A stretch of 12,388 nucleotides of DNA, taken from the NCBI GenBank assembly GCA_947627335.1, contig CANQVQ010000049.1, positions 1-12,388 on the forward strand, given 5' to 3'. Below are positions 8,103 through 12,388 of the stretch, piece after piece. Source of the stretch: an uncultured Clostridia bacterium (lineage in GTDB: Bacteria; Bacillota; Clostridia; Oscillospirales; CAG-382). Each line of letters begins with the position of its first letter. Position 1 is the stretch's first letter. The translations under genes and the position numbers were made by a program. Below the pieces are notes generated by a model. The model was given only the letters and a program-made list of their open reading frames with translations, was not told where the DNA came from and ran no database searches.

Positions 8103-8137
8103 TGCAAGTCCGTCTTTCCGGCGGACTTGCATTTTTT
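8103..8137 (+). terminator. Intrinsic terminator after the glycosidase gene
   Basis: A 10-bp perfect stem (8103-8112 with 8122-8131) can be extended inward by a T-G wobble and a C-G pair. It is followed by six T residues (8132-8137). It lies 18 bases after the stop codon. Confidence 0.93.
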
Positions 8138-8156
8138 CCAAAAAAATGATATTTTT

Positions 8157-8186
8157 TGCAACGTTTCCCGATTTTTGCACACTATC
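8157..8186 (+). promoter_or_regulatory. Candidate ECF-type (autoregulatory) promoter of the sigma gene
   Basis: TGCAACGTTT (8157-8166) resembles the AAC-containing -35 elements used by many ECF sigma factors. After 16 bases from AAC comes ACACTATC, which could act as the -10. A weak sigma-A reading is also possible: TTGCAA 8156-8161, 18-base spacer, CACTAT. The position just upstream of a sigma-factor gene makes autoregulation plausible, but this is inference. The gene's own ribosome binding site, AAGGAGGG at 8205-8212, is excellent. Confidence 0.35.
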
Positions 8187-8220
8187 CGAATGAAAGGCAC
8201 GAAAAAGGAGGGACGACCCC

Positions 8221-9846
8221 ATGAACGACGCGGCGCAGACGGACACCCTGCAGGAGCAATTTGCAAGAGAATACCCCGAAAAACTATTCTACTTCTGCCT
8301 CAAACGGACCGGCGACCCGCACGAAGCGGAGGACCTCGCCTCGGACGTGACGCTGCACGTCCTGACCGCGCTGGGGCGCGGCGTGCGCCCGGAACATTTT
8401 CCCGCCTGGGTCTGGCAGATCGCGCACAACCGCTACTGCGCGTGGGCGAAGGAGAAACGGCGGCGGGCGGACGCGCTCGCGCCGGAATTTCCCGACGGGG
8501 AAACCGACCTGTCCGACCCGGAGCCGACCCCGGAGGAGACCCTGCTGCACGCCGAAGCGCTTCGGCTGCTGCGGCGGGAATTGGCGTTCACGTCCGCCGA
8601 CTACCGGCACATCGTCGTCGCCTACTACTTCGACGGGGTCCGACTCAGCGAGATCGCGGACCGCTTGGGTCTGCCGGACGGGACCGTCCGCTCCAAACTC
8701 CACCGTGCCAGAAATCTGCTGAAAGAGGGAATGAAAATGGAACGAACCTTTGAGAAACGAAGCTACCAGCCGGAAGAGATCTTCTTTACGGCGTCGGGGT
8801 ACCAGCCGAGCGGGCTGCCGTGGCGTGCGATCCAACGAAAGATCCCGAAAAATATCCTGTGCGCAGCACACAACAACCCCTGCACGCTGGAGGAACTTGC
8901 CATCGAACTGGGCGTCGCCCTGCCGTACATCGAAGAGGAAGCGCAATTGCTCCTGGACGCGGAACTGCTGCGGAAAACCGAGGACGGGAAGCTGCTGACC
9001 AACTTCCTGATCCTTTCCAAGGACGTGCAGGAGACCTGCAACGAGCTTTGCTGCGCCTTTACCGAGCAGCAGTACGAAACGCTCTGGGCGGTCGCCGGCG
9101 AATGCGTGCGGATCGCGGAGGAAACGAACGTCCCGTTCGGGACCTATCCGCCGGAGGACGTGCGGATGTACTTCGGTCAGATGCTGCTGCAAACGCTGTT
9201 GAGAAGATTCTACACGTTGCCGTACCACCGCGCCGACGGGGGAAACTGGGGCGTGGTAGGATTTGAGCTCAACGCGTTCTGCCGACTGCCGCAAACCGCA
9301 TTCAGCAACAACCTCTCGGACTACCGTTCGGACAAAGTGCCGCTCACCTGGTGGGAGGGCTATCAGGTGGCAAACTGGTCGGACAAGGTGTTCTGCCAAA
9401 CCCGCTACACGCAGGACGTCCCGAACTCCTACTGCCTCCCCCTGCTGCGGGCGGTCGCGGAAGGGGCGGACCCGGCGACGTTCAGCGCCGTGGAACGGGA
9501 GCAGGTGGAATTGCTGCTGCAGCAGGGATTCCTGGTCCGGCGGGAGGACGGCAGTCTGCTCGTGGACGCCATTGTTGTGTCCCGGAAGGAACAGGGCGAC
9601 CGGCTTGCCAAAGCGCTGCTCGAACTGCCCGCCTACGCTTCGCTGGATAAGGCGGCGGCGGAACTGAAAGACCGCGTGCGGGACGCGCTTCTGCCGCTCG
9701 CGGGGAAGTACTTCCGCGACGAACTGGACTACTATACGACCATAGCGGCGCTCACCACCGGCAAAACCATGTTCCGGCTGTGGAAGGACCGCGGACTGTA
9801 CCACGGCGCGAGCAGTCGGTTCTGTTCGCTCGAACTCCACGGTTGA
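8221..9846 (+). CDS. ECF-like sigma-70 factor fused to a winged-helix-like C-terminal region
   Basis: The start ATG 8221 lies 8 bases after AAGGAGGG. In 541 residues, sigma region 2 spans about 14-75 (HEAEDLASDVTLHVLT, FPAWVWQIAHNRY) and region 4 about 113-168 (RLSEIADRLGLPDGTVRSKLHRARNLLKEG). These are enough for promoter recognition and core polymerase binding. Ordinary ECF factors end here. This one continues for 370 more residues. Residues 210-262 look like a winged helix (CTLEELAIELGVALPYIEEE, then a wing with TEDGKLLTNFLIL). A related segment lies near 420-465 (EQVELLLQQGF, REDGSLLVDAIVV). The rest, rich in Tyr, Trp and Cys, is unassigned. A sensory or self-inhibiting role for the tail is inferred. 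No separate anti-sigma gene lies beside it. Internal ATGs at 8731 and 8737, behind AGAGGG, could also produce the tail alone. Confidence 0.85.
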   Translation: MNDAAQTDTLQEQFAREYPEKLFYFCLKRTGDPHEAEDLASDVTLHVLTALGRGVRPEHFPAWVWQIAHNRYCAWAKEKRRRADALAPEFPDGETDLSDPEPTPEETLLHAEALRLLRRELAFTSADYRHIVVAYYFDGVRLSEIADRLGLPDGTVRSKLHRARNLLKEGMKMERTFEKRSYQPEEIFFTASGYQPSGLPWRAIQRKIPKNILCAAHNNPCTLEELAIELGVALPYIEEEAQLLLDAELLRKTEDGKLLTNFLILSKDVQETCNELCCAFTEQQYETLWAVAGECVRIAEETNVPFGTYPPEDVRMYFGQMLLQTLLRRFYTLPYHRADGGNWGVVGFELNAFCRLPQTAFSNNLSDYRSDKVPLTWWEGYQVANWSDKVFCQTRYTQDVPNSYCLPLLRAVAEGADPATFSAVEREQVELLLQQGFLVRREDGSLLVDAIVVSRKEQGDRLAKALLELPAYASLDKAAAELKDRVRDALLPLAGKYFRDELDYYTTIAALTTGKTMFRLWKDRGLYHGASSRFCSLELHG

Positions 9847-9851
9847 ACGGC

Positions 9852-9893
9852 AAAAAAAGAAACGGAACGGTCGTGCCGCCGTTCCTTTTTTTT
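9852..9893. terminator. Bidirectional terminator between convergent genes
   Basis: A 7-bp stem GGAACGG/CCGTTCC (9864-9870 with 9879-9885) is followed by eight T residues on the + strand (9886-9893) and preceded by seven A residues (9852-9858), which serve as the T-run on the - strand. It lies between the stops of the sigma gene (9846) and the DUF2798 gene (9895) and probably serves both. Confidence 0.88.
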
Positions 9894-9894
9894 C

Positions 9895-10464
9895 CTACAC
9901 GGACGCCGCGAAAGCGCGTTCCCGCCCCTTCCGCACGACCAGCGCCCTGAACACCGTCCGCACCAGCGGCTGAATGAAGAACAGCTGCGTGAAGAACGCG
10001 AACGGGAAGTTGTAGCAGACCAGCCGCAGCCAATCGGCAAGCAGGGTGAACACGCGGAACCCCGCCCCGTAGTCGTAGTAGAGGATCGCGGCGAGGAAGC
10101 TCATTGCGGGGCACATGATCCCCACGGTCGCGCAGATGACCGCCGTTTCAAACAGCACCGGGTGGGTCGTCGCGGGATCGAAACACTTCCGGGCGAGCCG
10201 AAAGGACAGCGGCGACCCCAGCAGGATCTCCAGCGTGTACGCCAGCGTGAACTCGATAAGCACGACCGCCCAGATCGGCACCGGCTTCCCGAACACCGGG
10301 ACCCCGCCCATCGCGTGGATCGCGGCGAGCACCCCGCTCTCCCCGGTCAACTGCCTGAACAGGTCCCCGTGAACGACGTACAGGCTGAAAAAGACGTAAG
10401 CGTGGACCGTGACGACCACGGTGAGCAGGGCAAACAGCATTCGCTGCGCTTGATTTTTTGGCAT
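9895..10464 (-). CDS. DUF2798-type four-helix membrane protein
   Basis: The start is ATG at 10464, six bases after GGAG (10471-10474 on the complementary strand). The 189-residue product has four predicted membrane helices, about residues 8-30, 62-82, 102-128 and 140-172. The pattern of the DUF2798 family is visible: an N-terminal MPKN..QR start with a long first helix, a conserved Glu in the second helix (VVLIEFTLAY), an MCPAMSFLAA segment in the third and NFPFAFFTQLFFIQPLVR in the fourth. The family is common in Clostridia and has no established function. It is longer than the minimal DUF2798 unit, consistent with two such units in tandem. The gene is preceded by an unusually structured leader (10486-10550) that may control it and ends at a shared bidirectional terminator. 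Co-transcription with the oxidoreductase 206 bases upstream is possible, but a terminator-like hairpin intervenes. Confidence 0.8.
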   Translation of the reverse strand: MPKNQAQRMLFALLTVVVTVHAYVFFSLYVVHGDLFRQLTGESGVLAAIHAMGGVPVFGKPVPIWAVVLIEFTLAYTLEILLGSPLSFRLARKCFDPATTHPVLFETAVICATVGIMCPAMSFLAAILYYDYGAGFRVFTLLADWLRLVCYNFPFAFFTQLFFIQPLVRTVFRALVVRKGRERAFAASV

Positions 10465-10485
10465 AGGTTTCTCCTTTTTTCACAC

Positions 10486-10550
10486 AAAAAAACACACGCC
10501 TGTAAATCCGTACCGTAATCAGATTTACGCACCGAAGTGCAACGTGTGTC
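10486..10550 (-). ncRNA. Candidate structured leader / attenuator upstream of the DUF2798 gene
   Basis: Read on the - strand, an outer stem (10543-10550 with 10491-10498; GACACACG with CGUGUGUU, one G-U pair) encloses two hairpins. The first is GCAC-UUCG-GUGC (10529-10540), a classic UUCG tetraloop. The second has a 9-bp stem, GUAAAUCUG/CGGAUUUAC (10520-10528 with 10502-10510), and a 9-base loop containing ACGG. The outer stem is followed directly by seven U residues (10486-10492), so it could terminate transcription. The U-run can instead pair with six A residues (10475-10480) beside the GGAG ribosome binding site. A second GUGUG (10481-10485) could compete for the 5' arm. I do not recognise a known riboswitch class. 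Confidence 0.5.
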
Positions 10551-10577
10551 GTCGATTTAGAGCCGATTGAATTTTAC

Positions 10578-10604
10578 GGCGAACCCGTATCCTTCCGGGT
10601 CGCC
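10578..10604. other. Bulged hairpin in the intergenic spacer
   Basis: Nine base pairs form from GGCGA and CCCG against CGGG and TCGCC, with a single-base bulge at 10582 and an 8-base loop. A small CCTTG/CAAGG hairpin (10603-10616) follows immediately. Which strand is transcribed is not clear. On the - strand the loop carries AAGGA, similar to a Shine-Dalgarno sequence, but no start codon or convincing reading frame follows. Confidence 0.55.
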
Positions 10605-10618
10605 TTGCGTTCAAGGAA

Positions 10619-10658
10619 GCCCCGCCCCCGGACTTCGCCGGGAGCGGGAGCCTTTTTT
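10619..10658. terminator. GC-rich terminator-like hairpin after the oxidoreductase gene
   Basis: Arms 10619-10631 and 10638-10651 form a long GC stem around a 6-base loop. On the - strand, which carries the adjacent gene ending at 10671, the stem has a G-U pair and one bulge and is followed only by a weak T-rich stretch (TTCCTT). On the + strand the same place is a C-A mismatch, but a clean six-T run follows (10653-10658). It is likely the oxidoreductase terminator working in both directions. A + strand transcript from the spacer cannot be excluded. Confidence 0.7.
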
Positions 10659-10670
10659 CGTTGCGATAGG

Positions 10671-11735
10671 TCAGTCGAGGACGATCTCCTTGCCCTGTTC
10701 GGAGGAATCGTACATCGCCTGCATCATGCGAGCCGTCTTGATGACGGTGTCAATGTGGGACGGGAGCTTCTCGCCCGTGTGGATGCACTCGATGAACTTG
10801 TCGATCTCCTTCTGGAACATCGGGAAGTCCTTGTACTTCGGCTTGAAGCTGACAAGGCTGCCGCAGGAGGTCGTGTAGACCGTGAAGTCGCCGCCGTACT
10901 GCAAACGGGCGCCGCCCTTCGTGCCGAGGAAGTCGATATAGGACTCGCCGACGCCGATATTCTGCGCCCACGCGCCGTTGAACGTGATGGTCGGGCCGTC
11001 CGTGCGGACAAAACCGGTGACGAAGTCGTCCACGTCATAGGTCCCGTTGAGGTCCTTCGTGTCCTCCGCCCACATCCCTTCGTAGACGTAGTTCGGCATA
11101 TCCTTGCCGAGCTTGCAGTACGCCTTGGAGGAGACCGTGATCGGTTTCGGGTCGCCGGTGCAGTACATGACGATGTCGAGGTAATGCACGCCCCAGTCGA
11201 TCAGCACGCCGCCGCCGGAGATCTCCTTGGTCGTGAAAGCGCCGCCGAGCCCCGGGATCGAACGCTGTGCGCGGAAGGAAACGTACACATGGTAAATTTC
11301 GCCGAGTTCGCCGGACTGGATGATCTCGCGCAGACGGTTGACCGCCGCATTGAAGCGGTTGACCACGCCGATGTTGAGCACCTTGCCGGTCTTATGCTGG
11401 GCTTCCTGCATCGCCTTCGCTTCGGAATAGACGCGGGCGGCAGGCTTCTCGCACAGGACGTTCTTTCCGGCGTTCAGGGCGTCGATCGCGATGACCGAGT
11501 GCATCTTGTTCGGGGTGCAGACGGAGACCGCTTCGATTTCCGGGTCCGCAAGCACGACGTGATAATCCTCGACCGCCTGCCCGCAGCCGTACTTTTCCAC
11601 GCACGCCTGCGCCTTGGACAGGATGATGTCGCAGAAATACTTGATCTCGACTTCCTTGTTGTTCATGTAGGACGGGATGTGCGCACTGTTGGCGATGGTC
11701 CCGCATCCGATGACCGCAATTTTCATGGTTGCCAT
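10671..11735 (-). CDS. Gfo/Idh/MocA family oxidoreductase
   Basis: The start ATG at 11735 is supported by GAGGG (11743-11747 complement) at 7 bases. The alternative ATG at 11726 is too far from it. The 354-residue protein is full length for the family. An N-terminal Rossmann domain has the dinucleotide motif GCGTIA (10-15). The family signature EKP is at 96-98, with the catalytic Lys97. The C-terminal alpha/beta domain carries GGGVLIDWGVHYLDIV with Asp180 and His184, the usual catalytic pair. The protein is a cytoplasmic NAD(P)-dependent dehydrogenase or reductase of a sugar, inositol or related polyol. The exact substrate cannot be read from the sequence and no sugar transporter or kinase is adjacent. 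The gene has its own promoter (11777-11805) and is separated by a hairpin from the gene downstream, so it is probably transcribed alone. Confidence 0.93.
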   Translation of the reverse strand: MATMKIAVIGCGTIANSAHIPSYMNNKEVEIKYFCDIILSKAQACVEKYGCGQAVEDYHVVLADPEIEAVSVCTPNKMHSVIAIDALNAGKNVLCEKPAARVYSEAKAMQEAQHKTGKVLNIGVVNRFNAAVNRLREIIQSGELGEIYHVYVSFRAQRSIPGLGGAFTTKEISGGGVLIDWGVHYLDIVMYCTGDPKPITVSSKAYCKLGKDMPNYVYEGMWAEDTKDLNGTYDVDDFVTGFVRTDGPTITFNGAWAQNIGVGESYIDFLGTKGGARLQYGGDFTVYTTSCGSLVSFKPKYKDFPMFQKEIDKFIECIHTGEKLPSHIDTVIKTARMMQAMYDSSEQGKEIVLD

Positions 11736-11742
11736 ATGTTTA

Positions 11743-11750
11743 CCCTCTCC
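11743..11750 (-). promoter_or_regulatory. Ribosome binding site of the oxidoreductase gene
   Basis: On the - strand GGAGAGGG ends 7 bases before ATG 11735. It decides between two nearby ATG codons (11735 and 11726) in favour of the first. Confidence 0.8.
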
Positions 11751-11776
11751 ATATCTGGTATTTTCTGCCTGTCCCC

Positions 11777-11805
11777 ATCTTATCACATTTCGTCCCGCTT
11801 TGCAA
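11777..11805 (-). promoter_or_regulatory. Sigma-A promoter of the oxidoreductase gene
   Basis: On the - strand, TTGCAA (11800-11805) and TAAGAT (11777-11782) are separated by exactly 17 bases. Transcription would start near 11770, giving a leader of about 35 bases with no evident structure. Confidence 0.85.
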
Positions 11806-11841
11806 GGGTTTTTTCAAAAAAACAGGAAATTTTTTGCCCTT
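11804..11841 (-). terminator. Weak terminator-like inverted repeat after the ComEC-like gene
   Basis: Just after the stop codon, AAGGG (11837-11841) can pair with CCCTT (11804-11808). Inside, CAAAAAA can pair with TTTTTTG. The stem is mostly A-T and its outer arm overlaps the -35 box of the next promoter, so its termination strength is doubtful. Confidence 0.35.
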
Positions 11842-12388
11842 TCAGAACGGAAGCATCCCGACCGCGAGCGAAAGCCAGAAAGCGACGAGAAAGCCCAGAT
11901 ACAGGCGGCTTCCGTGCTTTTTCGACAGCAGAAGCGAAAGCATCCCGCAGACCGCGAACGCGGCGGGCAAAAGCATCCGCTCCGTCGAGACCGCCGCGCT
12001 TCCGATCCCGGCGCGGTCGAGCAGCGACAGCGCCCCGTCGAACAGGCGCAGCGCCACACCAGGCAGGAACGCCGCGACCGGCGCGAGCGGCGGAAAGACC
12101 GCGAAGCAGGCGACCGAAAGCAGGAGCGCGAACAGCAGCGGCGCGAAAAACGGAAGCACCAGCAGGTTCGCGAGCGGCGTCAGGTAGGAAACCGACCCGA
12201 ACGAGAACGCGAGCACCGGAAACGTGAACAGCACCACCGAACAGGAGGCGTACAGCGACCCCGCCGTCCGCGCAAGGAGCGATTTCGCCCGTCGCCGCAG
12301 CCGTGCGCCCGCACTCACCGGCAGGCGATCCCCGGTTTCGCGCCGTCCGTAAAACGCGGAAAGCCGCGTGCGCACCAGCAGCAGGCAG
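11842..12388 (-). CDS. comEC: ComEC/Rec2-like competence channel protein, C-terminal part (5' partial)
   Basis: The frame is open through the right window edge (...CLLLVRTRLSAFYGRR), so the N-terminal part lies outside. The visible 182 or so residues contain several membrane helices. The most diagnostic stretch of the ComEC competence domain is VLFTFPVLAFSFGSVSYLTPLANLLVLP, followed by further hydrophobic segments. In this family the integral membrane domain forms the channel that takes up single-stranded DNA in transformation. Most members continue into a metallo-beta-lactamase-like domain. Here the protein stops at LAVGMLPF, right after the last helix, and the next gene is unrelated. It is either a domain-reduced ComEC, a partner of a separately encoded hydrolase, or a degraded gene. 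The call rests on the visible part only. Confidence 0.8.
   Translation of the reverse strand, partial: CLLLVRTRLSAFYGRRETGDRLPVSAGARLRRRAKSLLARTAGSLYASCSVVLFTFPVLAFSFGSVSYLTPLANLLVLPFFAPLLFALLLSVACFAVFPPLAPVAAFLPGVALRLFDGALSLLDRAGIGSAAVSTERMLLPAAFAVCGMLSLLLSKKHGSRLYLGFLVAFWLSLAVGMLPF

Noticed and set aside
5520..8246. A 908-codon open frame on the - strand antisense to the glycosidase gene
   Set aside because: Its translation is an Arg/Gly/Val/Asp-rich shadow without recognisable domains. The + strand gene has a promoter, ribosome binding site, signal peptide and clear domains. Long antisense frames are expected in GC-rich genes.
10578..10604. Possible signal recognition particle RNA (CCGGAAGGA on the - strand)
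   Set aside because: Only the short tetraloop-like string matches. The flanking helices and the rest of the SRP RNA are missing, and the hairpin pairs differently.
10567..10878. Small + strand frame starting MNFTANPYPSG in the spacer
   Set aside because: It crosses the terminator hairpin and continues antisense into the oxidoreductase gene. No ribosome binding site was seen. It is more likely structured non-coding DNA.
10605..12227. 540-codon + strand frame across the oxidoreductase and ComEC-like genes
   Set aside because: It runs antisense to two genes with clear family motifs and through a terminator, a promoter and an A/T-rich spacer. Its sequence is Arg-rich and featureless.

Overview
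The window is GC-rich chromosomal DNA with consensus sigma-A promoters, strong AGGAG-type ribosome binding sites and intrinsic terminators. It encodes Gram-positive surface proteins: a PQTGD sorting signal, an S-layer homology (SLH) anchor, GLUG repeats and DUF4430 domains. Together these suggest an uncultured, GC-rich member of the class Clostridia, probably from the gut (inference; no rRNA or marker gene is present).

Left part (1-5433, + strand). A three-gene run encodes cell-surface proteins and ends in a strong terminator. The first gene is cut by the window edge. It has an Ig-like domain, GLUG repeats, helical repeats and a sortase signal. The second gene follows after 5 bases. It encodes a 933-residue secreted, membrane-anchored protein joining a DUF4430 (transcobalamin C-terminal-like) domain to an alpha/alpha-toroid domain, the two folds that make up intrinsic factor and transcobalamin. 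The third gene overlaps the second by 4 bases and encodes a small membrane-tethered DUF4430 protein. The best reading is a surface system that binds a corrinoid or a similar ligand. The ligand is inferred, not shown.

Middle part (5498-9893). A near-perfect sigma-A promoter drives a monocistronic gene for an SLH-anchored phosphodiester glycosidase, followed by a terminator. Next comes a 541-residue ECF-like sigma factor fused in frame to a long C-terminal region with two related winged-helix-like segments. Its upstream sequence resembles an ECF-type promoter, so autoregulation is possible. A bidirectional terminator separates it from the genes on the opposite strand.

Right part (9895-12388, - strand). 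In transcription order there is a ComEC-like channel protein (5' end outside the window) with no metallo-beta-lactamase domain, a Gfo/Idh/MocA oxidoreductase with its own promoter, and a four-helix DUF2798-type membrane protein. The 206-base spacer before the DUF2798 gene is rich in hairpins. It includes a two-hairpin structure closed by an outer stem and followed by seven U residues just before the ribosome binding site, a candidate cis-regulatory RNA.

No tRNA, rRNA, insertion sequence or CRISPR array was seen. No stretch longer than 300 bases lacks a gene. The most interesting items are the intrinsic-factor-like gene pair, the sigma factor fusion and the structured leader at 10486-10550.
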